A stretch of DNA of 64,000 nt from an uncultured Bacteroidales bacterium (GTDB taxonomy: Bacteria > Bacteroidota > Bacteroidia > Bacteroidales > P3): contig ONJQ01000019.1 in NCBI GenBank assembly GCA_900318175.1, positions 1-64,000 of the forward strand, written 5' to 3'. The position numbers and the translations under genes were made by a program. Positions 16,720-25,283 of the stretch are shown here, piece after piece. How positions within the stretch are numbered: position 1 is the first letter of the stretch; every line of letters starts with the position of its first letter. The notes below the pieces were generated by a model. That model searched no databases. It was not told the DNA's origin and worked only from the letters and a program-made list of their open reading frames with translations.

Positions 16720-17604
16720 CTACTCCTCCTCTTCGGGGCGGAAGCGGATGACGTCGATAAGGCGTACGCCGTCCAGCCATACGGCAATGCAGCCCACCAC
16801 GCCTTCGCTGTCTCCCCAGTCCTCGATAGGCTGTAGGGTGACGTCGTTCACTATCTCGAAATATTCCGGCTCGAAGCGTAGGCTTTCGTCCAGGCCGTTC
16901 ACCTCGTGGAATGTGCTCAGCGTGTCCATTACCCACAGCTTCACGCTCTCCACATCTTCATATTCCGACATCTCCACGGCTTGTACCAGCGTGGCATAGA
17001 TGTTCGGGGCCACCTCGCGGGCCTCTTTGCTGAGGCGCATGTTGCGGCTGCTCAGGGCCAGACCGTCGTCGGCGCGGACGATGGGGCAGGGCACCAGCTC
17101 GATGGGGTATTTAATCTGCTCCAGCAGGTTGCGGATGATGGCAATCTGTTGGAAGTCCTTCTCGCCGAAGTAGGCGCGTGTAGGCTGTGCCAGGTCGAAG
17201 AGGCGGCGCACCACCACAGCCACACCGCTGAAGTGGCCGGGACGGCGCGGTCCCTCCATCACCTCCTCAAGGGGTCCGAAGTGATACACCGTGTTCACGG
17301 GTTCGGGATACATCTCTTCCACCGAAGGAACAAAGGCGATGTCTGCTCCCGCCTCGGCCAGCAGCTTGCAGTCCTGCTCCACCGTGCGGGGATACTTGGC
17401 CAAGTCCTCCTTGTTGTTGAATTGTATGGGGTTGACAAATACGCTCACCACCACCACGTCGTTCTCGGCTCTTGCCCGCCGAACCAGCGACAGGTGGCCC
17501 TCATGCAGGGCTCCCATGGTGGGTACCAGTCCTATGCTTTTGTGTGCTTCTTTAGCCTGATTGATGGCTGCGCTCAGGGCAGCCACTGTTGTTACAGTAT
17601 TCAT
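16720..17604 (-). CDS. panC: pantothenate synthetase
   Basis: The 294-residue enzyme joins pantoate and beta-alanine with ATP to give pantothenate, the precursor of coenzyme A. It shows the HIGH-like nucleotide-binding motif PTMGALHEGHLSLVRRARAE, the VSVFVNPIQFNNKEDL pantoate-binding segment, YFGEKDFQQ, and the KMSKS-like loop with DGLALSSRNMRLS. It is slightly longer than the usual 280-285 residues because of an acidic C-terminus. Three genes here run together on the minus strand: sua5, a holin-like gene, panC, with gaps of 19 and 5 bases, so panC is the promoter-distal member. Confidence 0.96.
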   Translation of the reverse strand: MNTVTTVAALSAAINQAKEAHKSIGLVPTMGALHEGHLSLVRRARAENDVVVVSVFVNPIQFNNKEDLAKYPRTVEQDCKLLAEAGADIAFVPSVEEMYPEPVNTVYHFGPLEEVMEGPRRPGHFSGVAVVVRRLFDLAQPTRAYFGEKDFQQIAIIRNLLEQIKYPIELVPCPIVRADDGLALSSRNMRLSKEAREVAPNIYATLVQAVEMSEYEDVESVKLWVMDTLSTFHEVNGLDESLRFEPEYFEIVNDVTLQPIEDWGDSEGVVGCIAVWLDGVRLIDVIRFRPEEEE

Positions 17605-17609
17605 GATTG

Positions 17610-18104
17610 TTATTGTTTATTGTCGTCGGTAATTTCTTCGTATGGGGTAAATCCCTCCTCGTCGGTGTCGGTGTGGTCGTCGTGTTGCGGCATGTCCGAC
17701 GGGTGGTATTTGGGTCGGCGCTCCACTCGGTTGGGGATTTCCAGCAGGTAGTTGATGGCCGTCAGCAGCAGGCTGAAGAGCAGCGCATTCCAAAATCCGT
17801 CTACATGGAACTTGGGCACCAGCCCTGCGGTCATAAGGATGATGAGTGCGTTGATGACCAGCAGAAACAGGCCCATACTCACTATCGTGAAAGGCAGAGT
17901 GAGGACGATTAGAATGGGGCGGATAAAGTTGTTGAGCAATGCGATTACCGCCGCCGTCAGTATGGCTGCCCCCACGGAGTCCACATGCACCCCTGGCAGC
18001 AGGTAGGCTGCCAGCACCGTGGCCAGCGCCATCACCACCACCTGTGTCACGAATCCCAAGGGTCCGCTGTAGAGGTGTTGGTTATTACCTATCGTTATTT
18101 TCAT
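17610..18104 (-). CDS. phage holin family 4-type membrane protein (PF04020-like)
   Basis: The 164-residue protein has four hydrophobic helices in its first 125 residues (GFVTQVVVMALATVLAAYLL, then AAILTAAVIALLNNFIRPIL, PFTIVSMGLFLLVINALIIL and NALLFSLLLTAINYLLEI) with NNFIRPIL between the second helices, the pattern of the small integral membrane family annotated as four-TMS phage holin. A hydrophilic acidic tail follows. In chromosomes these are housekeeping membrane proteins of unknown role and usually not phage genes; nothing else here suggests a prophage. It lies in an operon between sua5 and panC. Confidence 0.85.
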   Translation of the reverse strand: MKITIGNNQHLYSGPLGFVTQVVVMALATVLAAYLLPGVHVDSVGAAILTAAVIALLNNFIRPILIVLTLPFTIVSMGLFLLVINALIILMTAGLVPKFHVDGFWNALLFSLLLTAINYLLEIPNRVERRPKYHPSDMPQHDDHTDTDEEGFTPYEEITDDNKQ

Positions 18105-18123
18105 CTTTGTGGCTTTTTTGTGA

Positions 18124-18765
18124 TTACAAATCCTCCAGCATGCTGTCCCCCTCGGGGGTGCCCTTGCCGCGACGCACTATCTCCACCTCGCCGCCCGCGC
18201 AGTTCAGCACCGTGCTCGGCACATCCTCGCCCAGGCCGCCGTCCACCACCATGTCCACTTGGTGGCTCCACGTCTCGTGTATCAGCTCGGGGTCGGTGAG
18301 GTATTCGGTCTCCACCTCCTCGCCCACGCGGCGCACCGAGGTGCCTATCAGCGGGCAGCCCACGGCCTCAACCACGGCTTGCAGTATGCTGTTGTTGGGT
18401 ACGCGCACTCCGATGGTCTTGTTGGGATTCAAGTAATTGCGCGGCACATTGTTGTTGGCGTCCATAATAAACGTGTAGGGTCCCGGCAGACAGCCTTTCA
18501 GCAGGCCGAACAGCTCCTTGCTCATCGGCCTCACATACTCCGACACCATGCTGAGCGAATCGCACAGCATGCTGTACTTCGCCTTCTTCAGCGTAAACCC
18601 TTTCAGCTGTGCTATCGTCTCGACGGACCGTTTGAACTCCATGCTGCATGCAAAGGCATACAGCGTATCGGTGGGCAGTACCACGATGCCCCCTTGTTGC
18701 AGCAGGTCTGCCACCCGCCGCACCTCCCGTTGGTTGGGATTGTCAGTATAGATTTTCGTAATCAT
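18124..18765 (-). CDS. YrdC/Sua5-family threonylcarbamoyl-AMP synthase-like protein
   Basis: The 213-residue protein contains the YrdC fold: LPTDTLYAFAC (substrate and nucleotide site, PTDTxY), KGFTLKKAKYSMLC with the K-R/K-x-x-K-x basic patch, LPGPYTFIM, and GVRVPNNSI followed by CPLIGTSVRR. Members condense threonine, bicarbonate and ATP to threonylcarbamoyl-AMP for tRNA t6A; close YciO paralogues may do another reaction, so the exact member is uncertain. The open frame extends upstream, but ATG at 18763-18765 (MITKIYTD) is chosen because a -7 box lies right behind it. It is the first gene of the operon with the holin-like gene and panC. Confidence 0.9.
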   Translation of the reverse strand: MITKIYTDNPNQREVRRVADLLQQGGIVVLPTDTLYAFACSMEFKRSVETIAQLKGFTLKKAKYSMLCDSLSMVSEYVRPMSKELFGLLKGCLPGPYTFIMDANNNVPRNYLNPNKTIGVRVPNNSILQAVVEAVGCPLIGTSVRRVGEEVETEYLTDPELIHETWSHQVDMVVDGGLGEDVPSTVLNCAGGEVEIVRRGKGTPEGDSMLEDL

Positions 18766-18774
18766 TTGAGCGTG

Positions 18775-18782
18775 CAAAATTA
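18775..18782 (-). promoter_or_regulatory. -7 promoter box of the sua5 operon
   Basis: On the minus strand this reads TAATTTTG, a TAnnTTTG match 10 bases before the ATG. It supports a nearly leaderless transcript and the chosen start. Confidence 0.6.
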
Positions 18783-18850
18783 CAAACTTTTTTGTATATA
18801 GTGATTTTTTATTTATACTAAACCCCCATTTTTCCCGTTTTAGTACCACT

Positions 18851-20155
18851 ATGAAGAAGATTATTGCATCCCTACTGCTACTTTTCGCACTGGCCGCCAC
18901 AGGTGCCGTCACTGCTCAAAATGTGAAGTTTAAGAACTATTTCACCGATGCCACCCTGCGCATCAACTACCTTCGTGTCGGCAACCGTCAGCACGACTCC
19001 ATCTGTATGCGCTCCGTCGAGTGTATTCCCACCTGGGCAGGCTCGCTGACCCAACTTCTCGACCCCTTCGACAACGGCAACTACCGCATTGTGGTTCTCG
19101 ATCCCGCCACCGAGCGCGAGCTTTACAGCCGTGGCTACAACACCCTTTTCCAGGAGTACCGCGACACTCCCCAAGGCGCAGACAGCATTGCCAGTTTCCA
19201 AGAGGTGGTGCGCCTCCCTTGGCCCAAGAAGCCCGTCGACATCTGCTTCCAACAGCGGGGCACCGACCAGAAAATGTACACCCAACTGCGCTACCGCTTC
19301 GACCCCGACTCGGCCCAAGCCCAGCTCCGCCGTCAGTCAAAGTTGCGGGAGGCAGTGGACCCCATCAAACTGCAATATAAGGGCAACCCCCACAAGAAGA
19401 TTGATGTCGTCATAGTGCCTGAAGGCTACGGCCCCGCCGACAGCCTCAAGATGGTGCGCGACCTCCATTCATTCTGCGACTATCTGCTGGGGCAGGAGCC
19501 TTTTCGCAGCCGCGCGGCGGACTTTAACGTGTGGGGTGTGCCAAGCATGGGCGAGGCCACCGGCATCACTGACCCCGGCAAAAGCATCCGCGTCAACAGC
19601 CTTGTGGGCTCCTCCTACAACACCTTCGGCGCCGACCGCTATCTGATGACCATGCAACTCTTCCGTCTCCACGATGCCATCGGTTCCATCCCCTTCGACC
19701 ACATCATTATCATGGCCAACAGCACCACCTACGGTGGCGGGGCCATCTACAATTTCTACGCCATGAGTTCACTCAACGAGATGGCCTACAAGGTCCTTCC
19801 ACATGAGCTGGGACACTCCATAGGAGGCCTTGCTGACGAGTATGTGGACGAGGATCTCAGCTATGGCGACATCCACGCCCTTACCCAAGAGCCCGTCGAG
19901 CCCAATATCACCACCCTTGTCGACTTCTCCTCCAAATGGCAGGCCCTGCTCCCCGCGGGCACTCCCGTGCCCACCCCGGCTGACGAGAGCGTGCCCCGCA
20001 CCGAGAACGGCCCCCTCGGCGTCTACGAAGGCGCGGGCTACCACGCCCACGGCATCTATCGACCAACAATGCGTTGCATGATGCGCGATTATGCCCCTTT
20101 CTGTCCCGTCTGTAGCCGTCGCCTCAATGCAATCTTCGACCTCTACACCCGCTAA
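18851..20155 (+). CDS. secreted M64-family (IgA-protease-like) metallopeptidase
   Basis: The 434-residue protein has a Sec signal peptide (KKIIASLLLLFALAATGAVT, ending in AQ near residue 23), a beta-rich M64 N-terminal domain and the catalytic zinc site HELGH (318-322) followed by SIGGLADEY. The peptidase domain begins near KIDVVIVPEGYG. M64 peptidases include the Clostridium ramosum IgA protease; many Bacteroidota paralogues have unknown substrates. No type 9 secretion C-terminal domain is seen, so it is probably periplasmic or surface-associated by other means. It is divergent from the sua5 operon. Confidence 0.92.
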   Translation: MKKIIASLLLLFALAATGAVTAQNVKFKNYFTDATLRINYLRVGNRQHDSICMRSVECIPTWAGSLTQLLDPFDNGNYRIVVLDPATERELYSRGYNTLFQEYRDTPQGADSIASFQEVVRLPWPKKPVDICFQQRGTDQKMYTQLRYRFDPDSAQAQLRRQSKLREAVDPIKLQYKGNPHKKIDVVIVPEGYGPADSLKMVRDLHSFCDYLLGQEPFRSRAADFNVWGVPSMGEATGITDPGKSIRVNSLVGSSYNTFGADRYLMTMQLFRLHDAIGSIPFDHIIIMANSTTYGGGAIYNFYAMSSLNEMAYKVLPHELGHSIGGLADEYVDEDLSYGDIHALTQEPVEPNITTLVDFSSKWQALLPAGTPVPTPADESVPRTENGPLGVYEGAGYHAHGIYRPTMRCMMRDYAPFCPVCSRRLNAIFDLYTR

Positions 20156-20215
20156 CCCCTACCTCCGTCGCCCTCCCTCCACTGCAGGTTCGCCATTTAT
20201 AGGTCAGTTCTCTAA

Positions 20216-20254
20216 CATTTCTCTAATATTTCTCCCAATATCATTGGATAAATG
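20216..20254 (-). repeat. 39-bp interspersed repeat, minus-strand copy
   Basis: Read on the minus strand it starts CATTTATCCAATGA and ends GAAATATTAGAGAAATG. It matches 40432-40470 at 35 of 39 positions in the opposite orientation. The gap 20156-20582 otherwise contains no gene; it becomes AT-rich at its right end where the next promoter lies. Confidence 0.8.
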
Positions 20255-20550
20255 GTGCGTCCACAAACCGGGAAATGTGGGACAAGGAGCGAAGGAACAA
20301 CGAACCTGCCACAGACCGCTGATTATAGAGTTTATTGTTAAGAAGTTATGTAGGGACAAAGATAGAACTATTCATAGAGCGGCGTATAGAGTATTCCACA
20401 ATGCGAAGTGGTTAAAAAAAGTGGTAAGCATGGAAACAGAATTGGTGGAATGACCGCAAGATGGGTTTTTCTATGTCTTTGGAAATGCTTGAAATATAAT
20501 ATTGTTCACTTAAAAGTGAAAAAATATTTTGCCATATCAATTATATTTCA

Positions 20551-20558
20551 TATCTTTG
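20551..20558 (+). promoter_or_regulatory. -7 promoter box of the toxin-antitoxin-like pair
   Basis: TATCTTTG, a TAnnTTTG match, lies 25 bases before ATG 20583 and marks the left edge of the AT-rich patch. Confidence 0.65.
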
Positions 20559-20582
20559 CATCTGAAAATAGATACATTCAAT

Positions 20583-21062
20583 ATGAGTAAGAAAACAACA
20601 ATCCAGACAATTGGTCAGTCCGATAAAGTGGGGCTTTACTCAATTCTCTTTGACGGAAAAGAGGAAAATGAGTTTCGAGAGTTTTTACACAAGTTCAAGG
20701 ACAATGCCACGCTTAACAAGGATTTCCAAGCCATTGTGAGAGCTATTGACAGGATTATAGCCAATGGAGCGTTGGAGAGATATTTTAGGACAGAAGGGAA
20801 AATGGCAGACAGGGTAGCAGCGTTGGCGATAGACAGCCAACGCCTACGGCTCTATTGCTTGCGTATGTCCGACCAAATACTGATAATGGGCAATGGTGGG
20901 GTAAAGAACACAAGAACCTATGAGGAGAGCAAGGAGTTATATGGCTACGTCATGGACTTGCAGAAATTTGACGAACTTCTTAAACAGGCTCAGAATGATG
21001 GCACAATTACAATTGAACAGACGGTGATTACAGGAATAGAACAAGCATATTTTGACCTATGA
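20583..21062 (+). CDS. RelE/HigB-like toxin candidate
   Basis: The 159-residue protein is not assigned with certainty. Its central part (ALAIDSQRLRLYCLRMSDQI, then LIMGNGGVKNTRTYEES) resembles the core strands of HigB/RelE-fold RNases, where an LRxxY strand precedes a hydrophobic strand and a lysine-rich turn. It is longer than classical RelE toxins by an N-terminal helical part. Its stop overlaps the ATG of a small helix-turn-helix protein by 4 bases (ATGA), the toxin-first order of HigBA modules. ATG at 20583 is preferred over an upstream start because of the promoter. The module type is inferred mostly from gene order. Confidence 0.6.
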   Translation: MSKKTTIQTIGQSDKVGLYSILFDGKEENEFREFLHKFKDNATLNKDFQAIVRAIDRIIANGALERYFRTEGKMADRVAALAIDSQRLRLYCLRMSDQILIMGNGGVKNTRTYEESKELYGYVMDLQKFDELLKQAQNDGTITIEQTVITGIEQAYFDL

Positions 21063-21331
21063 TAGAGATTTATGATGACATACTGAAAGAGGAGTTGGCG
21101 AAAATTACGCCACTCGACAGAGCGACTTCGGCACTGACGGACGGGATTGCTGCGAAGATTGATGCCGTAATGAAGCAAAAAGGGATAACAAAGAGCCAAT
21201 TGGCAAAGATGACGGGACACAGACCAAGCGAGGTTACAAAATGGCTTGGAGGAAACCACAACTTTACTTGTCGCACTATCGCACTGATTTCGTCAGCACT
21301 CGGGACGAACCTTGTAAAGATTCCACGCTAA
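21059..21331 (+). CDS. XRE-family antitoxin-like protein
   Basis: The 90-residue protein carries a helix-turn-helix of the Xre/Cro type: residues 35-85 contain MKQKGITKSQLAKMTGHRPS and EVTKWLGGNHNFTCRTIALI. The N-terminal 30 residues are acidic and helical and could neutralise the partner. It starts inside the stop codon region of the preceding toxin-like gene, which fits HigA antitoxins that repress their own operon. No upstream operator palindrome was identified. Confidence 0.8.
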   Translation: MIEIYDDILKEELAKITPLDRATSALTDGIAAKIDAVMKQKGITKSQLAKMTGHRPSEVTKWLGGNHNFTCRTIALISSALGTNLVKIPR

Positions 21332-21387
21332 AAATTATTTGGTGTGATTGAAATTAGCACAGCCATTGATTGAGTACACATAATATT

Positions 21388-21750
21388 ATGGAGTATGTGT
21401 TAATTTTCATCTTCGGTTTGTGGTGGCTATGGATACCGCTACTGGTAGGGTTGTGGTCTCTTATCCATCGTATAAATGATTCCGTTGAAAATAGGGAAAT
21501 AAGAAAAGCTGGCATTGAAATTGAAACAAAAAATGCTAAAAAACAAATAATTTCCAAGGAGGATGGATGGATTCAACAAATTAAATCTGATTATTATTCT
21601 TTGAGAACTGAAGCGTTCCTCATGCTACCGGGACTCGAAGATAGAATCACTAAAGACAAAAAGAAGAAAGACTATATTAATAGAGTCCTACCGGATAAGA
21701 AGAAAAAAAGTTCATATAAAAGGACAAATTGGTATGTCTATAAAAGATAA
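21388..21750 (+). CDS. small N-terminally anchored membrane protein
   Basis: The 120-residue product begins with a strongly hydrophobic, tryptophan-rich helix (residues 3-24, containing FGLWWLWIPLLVGLWSL) followed by a charged lysine-rich cytosolic part with KDKKKKDYINRVLPDKKKKS. No family was recognised. It overlaps the next gene by 17 bases and may be translated with it. ATG 21388 is chosen over an upstream TTG. It could be the membrane anchor partner of the coiled-coil nuclease encoded downstream. Confidence 0.6.
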   Translation: MEYVLIFIFGLWWLWIPLLVGLWSLIHRINDSVENREIRKAGIEIETKNAKKQIISKEDGWIQQIKSDYYSLRTEAFLMLPGLEDRITKDKKKKDYINRVLPDKKKKSSYKRTNWYVYKR

Positions 21751-22956
21751 ACTACAAGCATTCGGAGAGGAATTAATTGCTGACGCTAACAAGAAAAGCG
21801 AAGAACTCCATCGCTTAAAGAGAGAGGTGGACTATTTGATTGAGCAAGGTCGTAAAGAAATCACTGCTGAATCAAATAAACTTGATGCAGGGTTCAAATT
21901 ACTTGCTAACGAAAAAGAACGCTTTGAAAAGTACAAAATAAAGACAGAAAAAGAGATTGAAGAGGAAAGAGAAAGTGCTGAAGCAAGAATTGATAGACAT
22001 TTTGATGATGTTATAGGATACCTTGAAGAGTTGCATGAATATGGGAAACCTCCCCAAATTATAGATTCATATATTAATGCATGTTTTGTTCTGGACGAAA
22101 AACTAGCAAAGTATTATCTTAAAAAACAAAGGCCTAACCATAATACTGCTGAGGATATCCGAAATCTCCGAAAGGAAAATAAGGCATATTTGCAACGGAT
22201 TAAGGAACTCGAATACTTGATTTCCGAACGATGGCCTGAGGATGTTGATACATCTGAAAAGAGGAATTTGAGTGTTTAGATAATGACGAAGACAGAGTAA
22301 AGGCATTTATTTCGCCAGCTGATTTTGGTTTATCCGAATCTGAGCGCAACCAAAAAGCATTAAATAGTTACCTCCGAAAAAGACACTCGAAATCTCATGT
22401 TGGAAAAATGTATGAAAGGTATATAGGTTATCTATACGAACGCGAAGGATATGAAGTAGAATATAGAGGTATTGAATTGGGGCTGATGGACGGCGGTATT
22501 GATTTGGTATGCAAAAGAAAAGGAGAAACCGTTGTAGTCCAATGCAAAAACTGGTCAGAGACAAAAACAATACATGAGAATTATATATGTCAGCTATATG
22601 GTGCATCAAGATTTTATGACAAGCTGCATACCAGAAGAGTAAATAAAAATGGAACTATCGTTGAAATAGAATGGAAAGCTAAGCCCGTATTTGTGACATC
22701 TACCAAATTAGATGAACAAGCAATCAAAGTAGCCAATGCATTAGGTATTACTGTAGATACAATCCCCTTTGACAAGACCTATCCTATCATCAAATGTAAT
22801 ATTAATAGTAACGGTGAGAGAATATACCACTTGCCGATAGACCAAATGTACGATAAAACCAAATTATACAAGGCTGGTGAATGTTGGGCTTTTACGGTAG
22901 AAGAAGCCGTAAATAAAGGTTTTAGGAGAGCAAGAAGGCATACTGACTGTAATTAA
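21734..22956 (+). pseudogene. coiled-coil protein with Mrr-like restriction endonuclease domain, frameshifted
   Basis: The first frame (21734-22279) gives 181 residues, mainly a charged coiled coil. The second frame continues without any good start from about 22258 and holds SERNQKALNSYL, then GKMYERYIGYLYEREGYEV and the PD-(D/E)XK core GGIDLVCKRKGETVVVQCKN (Asp, then Gln-x-Lys). In intact relatives the SERNQ segment and the YERYIGYLYE segment belong to one polypeptide behind a coiled coil. Adding one A to the four-A run at 22257-22260 joins both parts into about 407 residues. The break may be a real mutation, programmed slippage or a sequence error. ATG at 22408 could still give a 182-residue nuclease-domain fragment. 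The substrate is probably foreign or modified DNA. Confidence 0.8.
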
Positions 22957-23007
22957 TGACTAATTGAATAATTATCCAACAATTCAAAAAAAAATAGAGC
23001 AAGGCAA

Positions 23008-23451
23008 ATGACAAAGAATTTTTTTGCAGCGGAACCGATATACCTAACTTTATCAGATATGCAAGGAACGCTCCTGTATAGGGAAGTGATTTGGAATATA
23101 ATGAGGATGATTCTAATGAGCGAAGGGGATGGGGAGTGGGATTACATGGATGCAGAGAGTGCATTGAAAACATTGGACGAAATGCCAATTGAACAATTTG
23201 ATAAACTGAAAGCTGTAGCAGAAATAGAATATGCATCACCAAGGTTTCAGGAGTACATGGAGCGGATACACCTTTACCCAGGGACTGCAAGTGCTCCAGA
23301 ATTGCAGCCAGTGGAAGATATTGTGAGGGATGAGGACGATGAGATGTTGACAGAAGCAGAGGTGCATGAACGCCTAATGGAGGCATTGGACGAGTTTTCG
23401 TGGGAGATGTTTTGTCTGACACATCTTGAAAGTAGCAGAGAGATGGATTAA
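23008..23451 (+). CDS. hypothetical acidic protein
   Basis: The 147-residue protein is acidic and predicted mostly helical, with no membrane segment, signal or recognised motif. Its Glu/Asp-rich C-terminus (EDIVRDEDDEMLTEAEVHER) and position directly behind the toxin-antitoxin-like pair and nuclease suggest that it belongs to the same AT-rich insert. It could be an inhibitor or DNA mimic of the nuclease, but nothing in the sequence proves this. Confidence 0.5.
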   Translation: MTKNFFAAEPIYLTLSDMQGTLLYREVIWNIMRMILMSEGDGEWDYMDAESALKTLDEMPIEQFDKLKAVAEIEYASPRFQEYMERIHLYPGTASAPELQPVEDIVRDEDDEMLTEAEVHERLMEALDEFSWEMFCLTHLESSREMD

Positions 23452-23847
23452 TCGGAACCAATATACTGATGACAATAACCATCTTGATGGACCTATACAT
23501 AATGCTGGATGGATCAAAGTTGTTTACACATATTACAATACGGACAGAAGAATAATTTGTGTGCAGCTAGAATAATTTGAGGTAAAGTAGTGGTTCTGCA
23601 TCGTTTTTGAGAGTTAAAACCATCTGTCGGAAAGCCTATCAAGGTTCATCTTTGTTTCTCGTTTGTTACTCATTATGATTACAGATAGTACTAAATACTG
23701 AATAGCAACTCGTTATGCCAATTTTGCGTAGTCTGCCACAAGCGGGTTGTTGCGCAGAATACGCATGTGCGGAATTGCACTGTCGGTGTGAAGAAAAAAA
23801 TGGGGGCGACAATAATAATCGGTAAGGTTTTGCGTTAATAGGTCTAT
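23452..23847. other. intergenic stretch without recognised content
   Basis: No gene, strong hairpin or clear -7 box was found. The right end on the minus strand reads as an open segment ending MRILRNNPLVADYAKLA, which may be a chance frame or a decayed gene end. Base composition changes here from AT-rich to the GC-richer core. Confidence 0.5.
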
Positions 23848-25254
23848 ATGCTGAAAAGGCTCTTTTATATTGTGCTGATTACGGCAACGTTGTTGCCGGG
23901 GATGCTCACGTCGTGCAGCAAGGAGGAACGCTATGGCGCCGAGTTGGGTGGTTTGGAACTGTCGTGCGACACGATGGCTTTCGACACTGTATTCACCCAA
24001 ATGGGCACTACCACACGCCAGTTCAAGGTCTACAACCGTGGCGACGAGGCGGTGCGCTTGGAAAGGGTGACGCTGGCCGGAGGCTATGGGTCGCGTTTCC
24101 GCCTGAATGTGGATGGCGACACGGCCATGGTGGCCCGCAATGTGACTATTGCGGCGGGCGACAGCATCTTTGTCTTCGTGCGCGCCAACATCAAGCCCAA
24201 CCTCAGCACCGAACCGTTCCTGATAGAGGATGCTGTGATTTTCAAGACCGAGGAAGCCGAGCGGCGATTGCCTTTGACGGCTTACGGGCGCAACGCCATC
24301 TACCATGTGCCCACGGACACGATACACTATGCCGACGGCACCCCGTTGATAGATTCCACTTTTGGACAACCCTATGCCTACAGCGTGATAGACTGCGAGA
24401 ACTGGCGGCACGATTTGCCCCATGTGATTGTGGGCTACGCTGTAGTGGACTCGCGCCACACACTGCGTCTGCAAGCGGGCGACGAGCTTTACTTCCACAA
24501 CAATGCCGTGCTGTGGGTGTATGACAGCGCTACCCTCAACGTGCAGGGCACGGAGGAAAGACCCGTACTCTTCACATCGGTGCGGCAGGACGGACGCTAC
24601 AAAACGCTGCCTGGCCAGTGGGGATATGTATGGCTCTCGGTGGGAAGCAAAGACAACGTGATTGACCATGCGCGGATAGAGAACGCCTTTATTGGCTTGA
24701 GGATGGACAGCTGTGCAAGCGATCAGCCAACGCTAAGGGTGTCCAACACACAGGTCTCCAACCATGTGCTGGCAGGACTGCTGTGCCAGACGGCTACCGT
24801 TGTGGGGAGCAACCTGCTGGTCACCAACTGCGGCTCGGCGACCGTAGCCCTTCGCTATGGCGGCGACTACCGCTTTGACCACTGCACCTTTGCCGACTAT
24901 TGGCGGTTGGGCACGCGGACTTTTGGGAGTTTCTTTGTCACCAACGCGCTGGACTATGGAAACACACGCTACATCTGGCCCATGCAGGTGTCACTGAAGG
25001 ACTGCATCGTGTATGGCAGCCGTGCCGACGGCGAGATGTATGTGGACCTCGACAACCGCGTGGAGACATCGCTGCTGATAGACCACTGCTTGGTCCGTGG
25101 AGGGGAATGGGACGAGGACCCAAAGTTTGTCGACCCCACAGAGGGAGACTACCACTTGGAGGAAGACTCGCCCGCACTGGGGATAGGATACACCTATCCC
25201 GGGAATATGATTTCAACATTCAGGAATTCCCGCATCAACGCATTCTCACATTAA
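23848..25254 (+). CDS. lipoprotein with right-handed beta-helix-like repeats
   Basis: The 468-residue protein has a lipoprotein signal (LLPGMLTSC, Cys 22). An Ig-like N-terminal domain (TTTRQFKVYNRGDEAVRLER) is followed by parallel beta-helix-like turns from about residue 215 (LYFHNNAVLWVYDSATLNVQ, RPVLFTSVRQDG, IDHARIENAFIGL, LRVSNTQVSNH, LLVTNCGSATVAL). The end reads DPKFVDPTEGDYHLEEDSPA, the closing motif of many Bacteroidota secreted beta-helix proteins. It is probably surface-attached and carbohydrate-related, but no catalytic residues could be assigned. It precedes ruvA by 29 bases. Confidence 0.82.
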   Translation: MLKRLFYIVLITATLLPGMLTSCSKEERYGAELGGLELSCDTMAFDTVFTQMGTTTRQFKVYNRGDEAVRLERVTLAGGYGSRFRLNVDGDTAMVARNVTIAAGDSIFVFVRANIKPNLSTEPFLIEDAVIFKTEEAERRLPLTAYGRNAIYHVPTDTIHYADGTPLIDSTFGQPYAYSVIDCENWRHDLPHVIVGYAVVDSRHTLRLQAGDELYFHNNAVLWVYDSATLNVQGTEERPVLFTSVRQDGRYKTLPGQWGYVWLSVGSKDNVIDHARIENAFIGLRMDSCASDQPTLRVSNTQVSNHVLAGLLCQTATVVGSNLLVTNCGSATVALRYGGDYRFDHCTFADYWRLGTRTFGSFFVTNALDYGNTRYIWPMQVSLKDCIVYGSRADGEMYVDLDNRVETSLLIDHCLVRGGEWDEDPKFVDPTEGDYHLEEDSPALGIGYTYPGNMISTFRNSRINAFSH

Positions 25255-25283
25255 AACACATTCACTAAACAACACGATCAACA

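Noticed and set aside
17610..18104. prophage marker
   Set aside because: The holin-type protein is a chromosomal housekeeping membrane family in an operon with sua5 and panC; no other phage genes occur.
23713..23847. C-terminal fragment of a minus-strand gene
   Set aside because: The readable end (ILRNNPLVADYAKLA) could not be tied to any family and continues antisense into the beta-helix lipoprotein gene.
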